A stretch of DNA of 15,182 nucleotides from positions 17,349 to 32,530 of the forward strand of contig DIUV01000051.1 of the NCBI GenBank assembly GCA_002423155.1, given 5' to 3'. A program made the position numbers and the translations under genes. How positions within the stretch are numbered: position 1 is the first letter of the stretch; each line of letters begins with the position of its first letter. Shown here one piece after another: positions 5,209-13,825 of the stretch. Origin of the DNA: Alphaproteobacteria bacterium UBA6149. GTDB taxonomy: Bacteria > Pseudomonadota > Alphaproteobacteria > Rickettsiales > UBA998. Under the pieces are notes generated by a model. The model saw only the letters and a list, made by a program, of their open reading frames with translations, was not told the origin of the DNA and did not search any database.

Positions 5209-5222
5209 TTAAGGATAATCCA

Positions 5223-7958
5223 GTGGATGATTTGATTGGCGAGTTTATAACAGAAACCAGCGAAAGTCTATCTACGCTGGATTTGGAGTTAGTTAAGTTA
5301 GAGCAAAACCCTGATAATTCAGAAATTCTTGGTAATATATTTCGTTTGGTGCATACTATCAAAGGAACTTGTGGTTTCTTAGGGTTGCCGCGGCTGGAAT
5401 CCGTTGCCCATGCGGGGGAAAACGTGCTGGGTAAAGTGCGCGACAAACAAATTGTTGTTAATCCCAAAACCATATCCTTAGTTTTAGAAGCGCTCGACTG
5501 TATCAAAGATATTATGTCCGCTTTGTCGGAAACAGGTTCCGAGCCAGAAGGTGATGATAGTGATTTAAAAAGAAGATTAAATCGCTATGCCGACACTTGC
5601 GGTGCCGATGATGGTAGTGGCGGAGCAATAGAAATAGTCGCTTTAGTTGAAGAAGAGGAAGACCCTTTAGAAAAAGCTTTTCGTGAAGCAGTGGTGCTAG
5701 ACGACCCATCTCAAGCTTTTGCCAGTTCATGGGGTGATGCTGCTCCTGCAGAGGAAAAAAGCGCTGATGAAAAAATAGTTGAAAAAGTTGAGGCACCCGA
5801 AAAAGTTGAGGCACAAGTTATAACACCTGCGGCAAAAGTTGAAGCACCTGCGGCAGCAAAACCCAAAGAGGCGGCTCCTTCTGGGGGTGGAGATGGTGGC
5901 GGGGTCAATCAAAGCATTCGCGTGAGTATTGATGTTTTAGAAAATTTGATGCAAATGGTGGGTGAGTTGGTACTTACACGCAACCAATTAGCGCAAGTGG
6001 TGCGCACAAAAGATGATAATGACTTCAAAAACCCTTTGCAGCGTTTGAGCTATATTACTAGTGAGTTGCAAGAAGGAGTGATGAAAACCCGAATGCAGCC
6101 GATTGGTAATGCATGGGCAAAATTCCCACGGTTAGTACGTGATTTGTCATTGGAATTAAACAAAAAAATTGAACTGCGCATGATTGGTGCAGAGACTGAG
6201 CTAGATCGCCAATTATTGGAGATGATAAAAGATCCGCTTACCCACATGGTGCGGAATTCTTGTGATCATGGTTTAGAAACTACCGAGGAACGTCGTAAAA
6301 CCACCAAGCCTGAGAGTGGTACGGTTACTTTGAGTGCTTTTCATGAAGGCGGGCATATTATCGTACAGATTTCTGATGATGGTCGGGGGATTAATGTCGA
6401 GCGAGTAAAAGAAAAAGCGGTTTCCAGTGGTTTAGCAACTGCTGATGAATTGGAAATGATGACCGATCATCAAATTGCACAATTTATTTTTAAAGCTGGA
6501 TTTTCCACTGCTGAAAAAGTTACCAGCGTATCTGGTCGCGGCGTGGGAATGGATGTGGTGCGCAATAATATTGAAAAAATTGGTGGCACAGTAGAGCTAG
6601 AATCTACTCCAGGGAAAGGCTCCCTTTTCCATATTAAAATCCCCTTAACTTTAGCGATTGTTTCGGTGCTTATCGTACGTGCTGGTGGTGAGAAATTCGC
6701 TATTCCGCAAATTAACGTGATGGAATTAGTGCGCACTGGCGATGATACCGAGCATAAAGTTGAATTAATTAAAGATGCTCCCGTATTGCGCTTGCGTGAT
6801 AAATTATTGCCTTTGATTTCTTTGGCACGCCTGTTGCAATTAGATGACAATACATTGACTGCTGATTCATTAAAAGGCTCCTATGTGGTTGTTTGTTCTG
6901 TAGGAACTAATGAGTTTGGCTTGATAGTTGATGTAGTTTATGACACTGAAGAGATTGTAGTAAAACCTGTTTCTCGCTGCTTACAACATATTCCTGTATA
7001 TTCAGGCAATACCGTTTTAGGTGATGGTCGAGTCATCATGATTTTGGATCCGAATGGTATAGCAAAAAGTACGGGAAGTGATTTAGACTCAGGCGGAAAA
7101 GATGAAAATGCAGGAAAGAATAATTTAAGCTCACGTCTTTCTAGCTTCTTATTATTTGTGAGTGGTGATGCAACTCCTAAAGCAGTTCCTTTAGAGCTGG
7201 TTTCTCGCTTAGAAGAATTGGATGTATCGCAAATAGAATATTCCAACCATCGTCCTGTAGTGCAATATCGTGGTGATTTAATGCGCCTGACTAGTGTGGA
7301 TGGGCAGACCATTCCCGAGACAGGAAAATGCGAAGTTATTGTCTTTACCTATGATGGAAAAACCGTTGGCTTGGTAGTTAAAGAGATTTTAGATATTGTG
7401 AGCGCAGAGCCAATTGTAAAACTAACCTCAGATGACAAAACCTATTTGGGTAGCATTGTTATGTCCGAGAAATCCACCGATGTGGTAGATGTTGGGCAAT
7501 TATTATCACGAGTACTAGAAATAGACATGAATCTTCGCGAATTAACCGATGGTGAGGCGGTTGATGCTTCTATGCTTTTTGTCGAAGATAGTATGTTCTT
7601 TCGGAATTTAACTATTCCTTTCTTGTCTGCGGTTGGTTATCGCGTTACTTCTGCGGTTGATGGTTTGGATGGTTTACATCAAATGCAAAATAATAATTTT
7701 GCGGTAATTGTAACGGATATAGAAATGCCGAATATGGATGGTTTTGAATTTGCTAAATCAGTTCGTAGCAATCATGCATATTCTGATTTGCCTATAATTG
7801 CCTTTACCTCCACAGTGAATGAGGCCGTATTACAAAAAGCTCAAGAATCAGGCATTAATTTTTGCGTATTAAAAACAGATAGAGAAAAATTAGTTAGAAC
7901 TATTTCCGAATCATTGAATAAAAATTATAATTCCAGCCAAAATCGGGAGCTAGCATAA
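5223..7958 (+). CDS. cheA: Hybrid chemotaxis histidine kinase CheA with receiver domain
   Basis: CheA is the receptor-coupled kinase of chemotaxis; it phosphorylates CheY and CheB. The 911-residue product is long for the family. In order: Hpt domain (about 1-105) with phosphorylated His44 in VHTIKGTCGF; an acidic then Ala/Lys/Pro-rich linker (about 140-228, with repeated KVEAP) where a P2 CheY-binding domain would be expected but none is evident; dimerisation domain (about 229-290, LENLMQMVGELVLTRNQL); ATPase domain with N box MVRNSCDHG (near 345), DDGRG (near 385) and GRGVGMDVV (near 440); a CheW-like domain (about 480-615); a second CheW-like domain (about 635-770); and a receiver (about 783-900) with Asp832 in TDIEMPNMDG. 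Start GTG 5223 has AAGGA 7 bases upstream. Its TAA overlaps the cheW ATG by one base. Confidence 0.96.
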   Translation: MDDLIGEFITETSESLSTLDLELVKLEQNPDNSEILGNIFRLVHTIKGTCGFLGLPRLESVAHAGENVLGKVRDKQIVVNPKTISLVLEALDCIKDIMSALSETGSEPEGDDSDLKRRLNRYADTCGADDGSGGAIEIVALVEEEEDPLEKAFREAVVLDDPSQAFASSWGDAAPAEEKSADEKIVEKVEAPEKVEAQVITPAAKVEAPAAAKPKEAAPSGGGDGGGVNQSIRVSIDVLENLMQMVGELVLTRNQLAQVVRTKDDNDFKNPLQRLSYITSELQEGVMKTRMQPIGNAWAKFPRLVRDLSLELNKKIELRMIGAETELDRQLLEMIKDPLTHMVRNSCDHGLETTEERRKTTKPESGTVTLSAFHEGGHIIVQISDDGRGINVERVKEKAVSSGLATADELEMMTDHQIAQFIFKAGFSTAEKVTSVSGRGVGMDVVRNNIEKIGGTVELESTPGKGSLFHIKIPLTLAIVSVLIVRAGGEKFAIPQINVMELVRTGDDTEHKVELIKDAPVLRLRDKLLPLISLARLLQLDDNTLTADSLKGSYVVVCSVGTNEFGLIVDVVYDTEEIVVKPVSRCLQHIPVYSGNTVLGDGRVIMILDPNGIAKSTGSDLDSGGKDENAGKNNLSSRLSSFLLFVSGDATPKAVPLELVSRLEELDVSQIEYSNHRPVVQYRGDLMRLTSVDGQTIPETGKCEVIVFTYDGKTVGLVVKEILDIVSAEPIVKLTSDDKTYLGSIVMSEKSTDVVDVGQLLSRVLEIDMNLRELTDGEAVDASMLFVEDSMFFRNLTIPFLSAVGYRVTSAVDGLDGLHQMQNNNFAVIVTDIEMPNMDGFEFAKSVRSNHAYSDLPIIAFTSTVNEAVLQKAQESGINFCVLKTDREKLVRTISESLNKNYNSSQNRELA

Positions 7959-8431
7959 TGGAAGCTCTAGTAAATAGACCAGATTTTTCTGCGCTTAGTA
8001 CGACTGAAAAATATGAAAGCTACGTAACTGTGCGCGTTGGCGGTCAGTTAATTGGTATTTCGGTATTAACTGTCCAAGACGTAATGCGGCAATTAGGCAT
8101 AGCCAAAGTTCCGTTATCTCCCCGAGAAATCGCCGGATTGCTGAATTTGCGTGGTCGAATTGTTACTGTTATTGATATGCGAGTTAGATTAAATCTTCCT
8201 GCACATAAATTAGATGACAAATCAGTTATGCACGTAGTGGTTGAATATCATGATGAATTATTTAGCTTAATGGTTGATAGTATTGGCGATGTATTGAATT
8301 TACCCGCCAGCAAAATAGAAAAAGTTCCTGCAAATTTGGAAGCACACTGGCGAGATGTTGCTTTAGGAGTTTCTCGCTTGTCAGGAGAATTACTTATAAT
8401 CTTAGATGTTCAATCATTATTAACCTTTTAG
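7958..8431 (+). CDS. cheW: Chemotaxis coupling protein CheW
   Basis: CheW links chemoreceptors to CheA in the signalling array. The 157-residue product is a single CheW domain: YVTVRVGGQLIGISVLTVQD (start of the first barrel), the conserved AGLLNLRGRIVTVIDMRVRL, a middle segment VVVEYHDELFSLMVDSIGDV and the end RLSGELLIILDVQSLL. About 30 N-terminal residues precede the domain core, within the family range. It begins at ATG 7958 inside the cheA stop (TAATG), so translation is coupled to cheA. Confidence 0.95.
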   Translation: MEALVNRPDFSALSTTEKYESYVTVRVGGQLIGISVLTVQDVMRQLGIAKVPLSPREIAGLLNLRGRIVTVIDMRVRLNLPAHKLDDKSVMHVVVEYHDELFSLMVDSIGDVLNLPASKIEKVPANLEAHWRDVALGVSRLSGELLIILDVQSLLTF

Positions 8432-8529
8432 GTTGATAATCATGGCATGGCACAAACATAAACCTTAATATATTTTTGGATGTATATCCGAATTTATATT
8501 ATTGGAAAAATAATAAAACAGGATTGTAT

Positions 8530-8895
8530 ATGAAAAAATCTATGGTAGTAGATGATTCTAAGATAGTTAGAAAAGTTACAAAAAATATATTAGAAGCAAT
8601 CGGTTACCAGGTTGTAGAGGCAGAAGACGGCAAGCAGGCATTAGAAGTTTTTGCCAGTGAAAAGCCAGATTTAATAATGCTAGATTGGCACATGCCGATT
8701 ATGAACGGGATGGAGTTTTTGTTAGAACTACGCAAAGATGATAATGGTAAGAAAGCTACGGTTATTTTTTGCACGACCGAAACAGAATTAAATAATATTC
8801 ACCAAGCACTGTTAAATGGCGCAGATGAATATGTAATGAAACCTTTTGATGAGACCATGATTAGGGGTAAATTAGAACAATTAGGGCTAATTTAA
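8530..8895 (+). CDS. cheY: Chemotaxis response regulator CheY
   Basis: CheY is the single-domain receiver which, when phosphorylated by CheA, acts on the flagellar switch. From ATG 8530 it has 121 residues, typical for the family. The acidic pocket is VVDDS (Asp8, Asp9), the phosphorylated residue is Asp52 in IMLDWHMPIMNG, the switch threonine lies in FCTTE (82-83), and Lys104 in YVMKPF completes the site. An upstream in-frame start would add 18 residues unlike any CheY N-terminus; the ATG at 8530 has AGGA 7 bases upstream. It follows cheW after a 98-base spacer, the widest gap inside the chemotaxis group, so a separate promoter is possible. It ends 5 bases before cheB. No CheZ phosphatase is present. 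Confidence 0.94.
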   Translation: MKKSMVVDDSKIVRKVTKNILEAIGYQVVEAEDGKQALEVFASEKPDLIMLDWHMPIMNGMEFLLELRKDDNGKKATVIFCTTETELNNIHQALLNGADEYVMKPFDETMIRGKLEQLGLI

Positions 8896-8900
8896 TCAAA

Positions 8901-10007
8901 ATGGTAGAAAACAAAATAATTCAGGTAATGATTGTTGACGATTCTGCGGTGGTGCGCGGAATGTTGACGCGAGCGTTAAATCAGGAGGCAGATATTAATG
9001 TTGCATCTTCACTGATGGACGGGGAAGTGGCAATTGCTAATATAAATAAACAACCAATTGATGTGATTATTCTGGACTTGGAAATGCCCAGAATGGATGG
9101 ATTAACCGCATTGCCGTTATTATCCAAAGCCTGCCCAACGGCAAAAATAATTATATCTTCTTCGCTTACGGAAGAAAATGCCAGCGTTAGTATGAAGGCG
9201 CTAGCCAACGGAGCTGCGGAGATTTTAGCCAAACCTAGCGCTCGTTTAGACAAAGAAGAAATTGATAAATATTATAAAAATCTTTTATTTACCATAAGAG
9301 CGTTAGCAGGAAAAAAAGAATCTTTTTCGGTTAGAAAAGTTTTGCCACAAACTGATTTTATCAAACCAGCTTCTAATACTGACAATATATCTCATATATT
9401 ACCAACAACCAAAATTTCTTACCCAAACAAAAAGCCGCGTGCCTTGGCAATTGCATCTTCAACGGGTGGACCACAGGCACTAAACGATGTTTTGTCTGGT
9501 TTAAAAAATAATTTGCTAAATGTGCCAATTTTTATCACCCAGCACATGCCGCCCACTTTTACCACTATTTTAGCACGCAACCTTAGTCAAGTTATTGGCA
9601 GAGATTGCGTTGAGGGTGCAGAAAATATGGAAATAAATTCAGGAGGAATTTATATTGCTCCCGGAGATTTTCACATGTTGGTGGAAAGAAAAAACAATAA
9701 AATGCAAATACATTTAGATTCTGGTGCGCAGGTAAATTTCTGTCGCCCCGCTGCGGATCCGATGATTGAATCGCTGGTAAAAATTTATGGCAATGAATTA
9801 TTGTTGGTAGTATTAACAGGTATGGGTTCCGATGGTATTGGCGGAGCAAAAATTCTACACGCTACGGGAGGTTCAGTAGTGGCGCAAGATAAGGATAGTT
9901 GCGTGGTTTGGGGAATGCCACGTGCAGTAACCGAAGCCAATCTTTGTAGTGCTGTATTGCCGCTAGATCAAATATCGGCATATATCGTTCGCGCATTTGG
10001 AGGATGA
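8901..10007 (+). CDS. cheB: Protein-glutamate methylesterase CheB
   Basis: CheB removes methyl groups from chemoreceptors (and can deamidate glutamines), opposing CheR in adaptation. The 368-residue product has a receiver domain (about 6-125; IVDDS with Asp13/Asp14, phosphorylated Asp59 in IILDLEMPRMDG, and Lys111 in AKPSA) and a C-terminal methylesterase domain (about 180-365). The catalytic triad is visible: Ser187 in IASSTGGPQAL, His215 in TQHMPP and Asp311 in LTGMGSDGIGGA. The 55-residue linker is Ser/Thr/Asn/Lys-rich. It lies between cheY and cheR with gaps of 5 and 3 bases, so the three genes are almost certainly cotranscribed. Confidence 0.96.
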   Translation: MVENKIIQVMIVDDSAVVRGMLTRALNQEADINVASSLMDGEVAIANINKQPIDVIILDLEMPRMDGLTALPLLSKACPTAKIIISSSLTEENASVSMKALANGAAEILAKPSARLDKEEIDKYYKNLLFTIRALAGKKESFSVRKVLPQTDFIKPASNTDNISHILPTTKISYPNKKPRALAIASSTGGPQALNDVLSGLKNNLLNVPIFITQHMPPTFTTILARNLSQVIGRDCVEGAENMEINSGGIYIAPGDFHMLVERKNNKMQIHLDSGAQVNFCRPAADPMIESLVKIYGNELLLVVLTGMGSDGIGGAKILHATGGSVVAQDKDSCVVWGMPRAVTEANLCSAVLPLDQISAYIVRAFGG

Positions 10008-10010
10008 TTT

Positions 10011-10823
10011 ATGCACAGTGAAGATTTTAAATTTATTTCTAAGTTTCTTAAAGACCGCTCAGGTTTGGTGGTTACAGAAGATAAAAAATATCTTTTAGAA
10101 ACCAGATTACAGCCTATTTGTCGGCATAATGGCTACCCAGATATTGCGGCGCTAATAACTGTTTTGCGAGGAATTATTCCTCCCGCAAATTTGGTACAGG
10201 AAGTGGTTGAAGCGATGACCACTAATGAGTCGATGTTTTTTCGTGATAATCGACCATTTGAACAATTAAAAACACATATTTTACCTAATATGTTAGCCAA
10301 AAAAGGTGCCGATAAACGCTTACGTGTATGGAGTGCTGCTTGTTCTAATGGGCAAGAACCATATTCTTTGGCGATGACTTTTAGGGAAGAAAAAGCGTTA
10401 TTGGGAAGTTATAATTTTGACATTCAAGCAACTGATTTAGATAATCAAGTATTAGCAAAAGCGCGTTTGGGTATTTATACCCAGTTTGAAATTCAACGCG
10501 GTTTACCGATTAAGCTACTTTTGGCGTATTTTGAACAAAGAGAAAATAATCAGTGGCAGGCAAAACAAGAATTACGCCAGATGATAAATTATCAAAAATT
10601 GAATTTATTAGATAATTTTTCCAGCATGGGTAAATTTGATATGATTTTTTGCCGCAACGTATTGATATATTTTGATGAAGAAACTAAGCGTAATGTTTTA
10701 GAAAGACTAAGCGCGTGCTTGCATCCGCACGGGATATTATTTCTAGGTAGTGCAGAAACCACGATAGGGATAACTACCGCCCTAAAGCCCGTAGCAGATG
10801 TGCGTGGAGCTTTTTCGTTATAG
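10011..10823 (+). CDS. cheR: Chemotaxis protein methyltransferase CheR
   Basis: CheR methylates receptor glutamates using S-adenosylmethionine. The 270-residue product has the N-terminal helical domain (about 1-75) ending in the signature MTTNESMFFRD, then the Rossmann methyltransferase domain. The SAM loop is RVWSAACSNGQEPYSLAM (about 105-122), the acidic end of the second strand is IQATDLD, and the conserved DMIFCRNVLIYFDEETKRNV follows near residues 210-230. It begins 3 bases after cheB, with GGAGGAT reading directly into the start codon region. It ends the chemotaxis operon; a convergent gene ends only 22 bases further on. Confidence 0.96.
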   Translation: MHSEDFKFISKFLKDRSGLVVTEDKKYLLETRLQPICRHNGYPDIAALITVLRGIIPPANLVQEVVEAMTTNESMFFRDNRPFEQLKTHILPNMLAKKGADKRLRVWSAACSNGQEPYSLAMTFREEKALLGSYNFDIQATDLDNQVLAKARLGIYTQFEIQRGLPIKLLLAYFEQRENNQWQAKQELRQMINYQKLNLLDNFSSMGKFDMIFCRNVLIYFDEETKRNVLERLSACLHPHGILFLGSAETTIGITTALKPVADVRGAFSL

Positions 10824-10845
10824 TTATTTTTATAGGTTTCCTTTT

Positions 10846-11832
10846 CTAGTAAGGGCTATAAACATCAACTGTAATCAAACCACGGACGATGCGGTCTTTC
10901 GCGTCTTCCACCTTGTCGATTATTTGTTTGGTTATAACATCTTTGTTATTCACATCCACCGCATAATCAAGCGCGTTTTCACGAATGCCCAGATATTTAA
11001 TTCCAGGCTTCCATTGTCCGCTATAAGAATTAACCAAAGTATCATAGACTACTTTATCAACTCGTTTTACCATCGAAGTTAATACAGTACCAGGATAAAT
11101 GCCATTTTGGTTAGTATCCACCCCAATCGCATATTTTCCCATTTCTTCTGCGGCTTCTAAAACGCCAATACTAGAACCGCCAGCCGCAGCAAAAATTACG
11201 CTTATGCCATTATTATATTGTTTTTTTGCAAGAGTTTTTGCCCGTTCTGGGTTGCTCCATGCGGAGGCAGTATTTCCCACAACATCGCGTACAATCTCAA
11301 TCCCCGGATGGGCATAACGTGCACCTTGATAAAAACCCATAGCAAAATTACTGATTAATGGGACATCCATACCTCCAATAAAACCAACTTTATTACTTTG
11401 CGATACGTAACCAGCAATCATACCCACCAAGAAAGCCCCCTCATGGTCTTTAAAATTAATAGATTGCACGTTATTAAATAGAGGAGGGGCGATGCCGTCA
11501 ATTACGGTGAATTTCACATCAGGAAATTTCTCCGCAATGGTCAAAACAGGAACTACATTTTGAAAGCCCACCGCGATGATATGCGTAACACCGTTAGAAG
11601 CAACTTTAGTCATAAATTCGGTGCGGTTTTGGTTTTCTTGCATCCGAAATTCTTCATAGTTTATGCCTAGCTCTTCCTTCGCCTTATTAGCCCCACGTTT
11701 CATGGAGTCGATAAAACCATTATCTCCATTGGCATTTTCTGATTCATAAATCAATGCAGGACGAAAATCCGATGCTGCTTGGGCGGAAGTAGCTACAAGG
11801 AAATATATAAAAAAGCTGAAAATAATACGCAT
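10846..11832 (-). CDS. BMP-family periplasmic substrate-binding protein
   Basis: This belongs to the BMP/PnrA/Med family of basic membrane proteins, solute-binding components of ABC importers that in studied cases bind purine nucleosides. The 328-residue product has a Sec signal peptide (residues 1-19, ending SAQA before ASDF) and two lobes of the periplasmic-binding fold. Family motifs visible are GFIDSMKRGANKAKEELGI, THIIAVGFQNVVPV, FLVGMIAGYVSQSNKVGFIG, NFAMGFYQGARYAHP, VIFAAAGGSSIGVLEAAEE and YAIGVDTNQNG. There is no lipobox cysteine, so it should be soluble in the periplasm rather than a lipoprotein. No ABC permease or ATPase gene is nearby, so the importer partner and ligand are unknown. 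No clear ribosome-binding site is seen; palindromic repeat copy 2 begins 21 bases upstream and occupies most of the space where its promoter should lie. Confidence 0.9.
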   Translation of the reverse strand: MRIIFSFFIYFLVATSAQAASDFRPALIYESENANGDNGFIDSMKRGANKAKEELGINYEEFRMQENQNRTEFMTKVASNGVTHIIAVGFQNVVPVLTIAEKFPDVKFTVIDGIAPPLFNNVQSINFKDHEGAFLVGMIAGYVSQSNKVGFIGGMDVPLISNFAMGFYQGARYAHPGIEIVRDVVGNTASAWSNPERAKTLAKKQYNNGISVIFAAAGGSSIGVLEAAEEMGKYAIGVDTNQNGIYPGTVLTSMVKRVDKVVYDTLVNSYSGQWKPGIKYLGIRENALDYAVDVNNKDVITKQIIDKVEDAKDRIVRGLITVDVYSPY

Positions 11833-11853
11833 GATGTTTATGGAGTAATATTT

Positions 11854-11997
11854 AGAATTCTGTAGTTTTTCGTTGTAGTGATGTAGATGAGTCGTTTCTT
11901 ATCTATGAAAAACCGCAGCGTAGCGGAGCTACGTGAGGATTTTGAAGAAGAAAAAACGGCGCAGATGCATTGCTACAGCGAGAAACTACAGAAGTCT
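11854..11997. repeat. 143-bp palindromic repeat, copy 2
   Basis: This matches copy 1 (2319-2461) over its whole length at roughly 85% identity by eye. Shared landmarks are CGTTGTAGTGATGTAG, GAGTCGTTTCTTATCTATGA, CCGCAGCGTAGCGG and GAAGAAAAAACGGCGCAGATG. The outer arms are again complementary, but the segment next to the tips differs: TGTAG/CTACA here, CTTAT/ATAAG in copy 1. One extra base in the middle (GGAGCTACG against GGCTTCG) shifts the frame, so the open frame of copy 1 is not kept. It fills most of the divergent spacer between the BMP gene and the aminopeptidase gene. Confidence 0.8.
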
Positions 11998-12043
11998 ACT
12001 TTAAATGTTGCACGGCAAGCCATTATACGGCATTCTTAATGAC

Positions 12044-13825
12044 ATGAATATATATAAAAAAAATCTTTTGCAATTACGTAACTTCTTAAGCAATTTGTCA
12101 GTTGATGGGTTTATTCTACCTGTGACCGATGAGTATCAGGGGGAATATTCTGCTGCCTATGCGCGGAGGGTTACTTGGTTATGTGGTTTTGATGGTTCGG
12201 CAGGAATGGTAGCAATTTTGCCCGATAAAGCCGCCCTGTTTGTGGATGGCAGATACATCATTCAAGCACAAAATGAAGTTGATCTAACAGATTATGAGAT
12301 AATAAATATAACTCAGCAAAGACCAGAAGATTGGTTAAAGCAAAACATTAAGCCAGATGGTTTGTTGGCTTATGATCCATGGCTGCACACTGAAAATCAA
12401 ATAAAAAACATAAAAAACAATTTAATAGAGCTAAAAGCTAATCCCATAGATGAAATATGGAATAATCAGCCTGCGCGTCCGAACAAACCTATATTTGCAT
12501 TGCCTTTGGCAATAGCTGGTGAGGATAGCACTAGCAAAATACAAAAAATAATTGCAAAGCTTAAACACAATAATGTTGATGCGGCTCTTTTAAGTAAACC
12601 AGAAAGCATTTGTTGGTTGTTAAATATTAGAGGGGGTGATGTAGATTATAATCCCCTACCTTTGCTTTACGCTATAGTTAATGTAAAAGGTGAGGTTAGT
12701 CTTTTTGTTGCCGAAAGCAAAATACCCCCCGAATTAAAAGCGAATTTATCTTCATATATTAAATTAATTAACCCAATTAATATGTTGAATAACATTGATG
12801 AAATATCAAAAAACAAAACAAAAGTACAAATTGATTCCTCTAGCGCACCAATCTGGTTTAAACAACAATTTATCAAAGCAGGAGCGATGGTGATTGACGG
12901 ACAAGACCCTTGCATTGCTTTAAAAGCCATAAAAAACTCTGCCGAGATTATGGGGGCTAAAAAAGCGCATTTATTAGATGGCGTGGCAATGTTGAAGTTT
13001 TTATATTGGTTCGACCACCTAAATAACGCCCACCTAAATAACGCCCAATTAAGTAATGAGTTGGTAAGCGAGTTAGATTGTGAGCAAAAATTAGAAAATT
13101 TTCGCAAAGAAAGCGCTGAATATTTAATGCCCAGCTTTGCCACTATTGCAGGCAGTGCGGGTAATGGAGCAATTGTGCATTATCGCGCCACTCCCAAAAG
13201 CAACCGCAATATAGGTATAGGCGAAGTTTTGTTGTTGGACTCTGGCGGACAATATGAATTTGGCACAACAGATATTACGCGTACACTAGCTCGAGGAGAG
13301 CCGGCGGATGAATTTAAACATAATTTTACCCTGGTATTAAAAGGGCATATATCGCTGGCAAAAGCCAAATTCCCGAAAGGCACTTGTGGCAGTCAGCTTG
13401 ATGCATTAGCTCGCTCGCCATTATGGCAGGAAAATAAAGATTATGATCATGGTACTGGGCATGGGGTAGGGAGCTATCTTTGCGTACATGAAGGACCGCA
13501 GCGCATAAGCAAGCGTGGTGGCGATGCGGAGTTAGCCCCCAATATGATTGTATCAAATGAGCCCGGATATTATAAAACAGGTGAATATGGCATTCGCATT
13601 GAAAGTTTGGTGCTGGTGGTAGAAAAAAATAATTGGCTGGAATTTGAAACCCTTACCCTCGCACCCATAGATACCAGATTAGCCGATTTTAAACTTCTAT
13701 CAGAAGATGAAATATTATGGGTAACTAACTATAATAAATATGTTTATGAAAAATTATACCCTCTATTACCAGCAGAAATTTCTGCGTGGCTATATAACCA
13801 ATTTTGTATGGGAAAACCATGTTAG
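12044..13825 (+). CDS. pepP: Aminopeptidase P (Xaa-Pro aminopeptidase, M24B)
   Basis: Aminopeptidase P removes an N-terminal residue preceding proline, using a dinuclear metal site. From ATG 12044 the product has 593 residues, the long three-domain type. Two creatinase-like N-terminal domains (about 1-155 and 160-310) include YARRVTWLCGFDGSAG and ALFVDGRY; the catalytic pita-bread domain (about 320-530) has the five metal ligands Asp399 (LLLDSGG), Asp410 (TTDITRT), His473 (GTGHGVGSYL), Glu506 (NEPGYY) and Glu520 (GIRIESL); a C-terminal extension follows. An ATG at 12005, nearer the AGAAG at the end of the repeat, would add 13 residues unlike the family. A tandem 15-bp repeat occurs at 13016-13045. 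The 3' end overlaps the next gene by 7 bases. The symbol is given by function; the protein is longer than E. coli PepP. Confidence 0.92.
   Translation: MNIYKKNLLQLRNFLSNLSVDGFILPVTDEYQGEYSAAYARRVTWLCGFDGSAGMVAILPDKAALFVDGRYIIQAQNEVDLTDYEIINITQQRPEDWLKQNIKPDGLLAYDPWLHTENQIKNIKNNLIELKANPIDEIWNNQPARPNKPIFALPLAIAGEDSTSKIQKIIAKLKHNNVDAALLSKPESICWLLNIRGGDVDYNPLPLLYAIVNVKGEVSLFVAESKIPPELKANLSSYIKLINPINMLNNIDEISKNKTKVQIDSSSAPIWFKQQFIKAGAMVIDGQDPCIALKAIKNSAEIMGAKKAHLLDGVAMLKFLYWFDHLNNAHLNNAQLSNELVSELDCEQKLENFRKESAEYLMPSFATIAGSAGNGAIVHYRATPKSNRNIGIGEVLLLDSGGQYEFGTTDITRTLARGEPADEFKHNFTLVLKGHISLAKAKFPKGTCGSQLDALARSPLWQENKDYDHGTGHGVGSYLCVHEGPQRISKRGGDAELAPNMIVSNEPGYYKTGEYGIRIESLVLVVEKNNWLEFETLTLAPIDTRLADFKLLSEDEILWVTNYNKYVYEKLYPLLPAEISAWLYNQFCMGKPC
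13016..13060 (+). repeat. 15-bp in-frame tandem repeat in pepP
   Basis: CACCTAAATAACGCC occurs twice in a row (13016-13030 and 13031-13045), followed by a diverged third unit CAATTAAGTAATGAG. The units are five codons and read HLNNA-HLNNA-QLSNE, so the frame is kept. The site lies between the second creatinase-like domain and the catalytic domain, where extra residues should be tolerated. Confidence 0.75.

Noticed and set aside
5512..5814. Minus-strand frames over the cheA linker
   Set aside because: These are antisense of the low-complexity Glu/Ala/Lys linker, with His/Leu-rich translations and no start signal.
9592..9849. Minus-strand 85-codon frame in cheB
   Set aside because: It overlaps the cheB catalytic region, including His215 and Asp311 codons; a shadow.
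10824..10845. Bidirectional terminator between cheR and the convergent BMP gene
   Set aside because: The 22-bp gap has no GC-rich stem followed by a T run.
12667..13143. Minus-strand 158-codon frame
   Set aside because: It is antisense to the aminopeptidase gene, whose domains run unbroken through this stretch.
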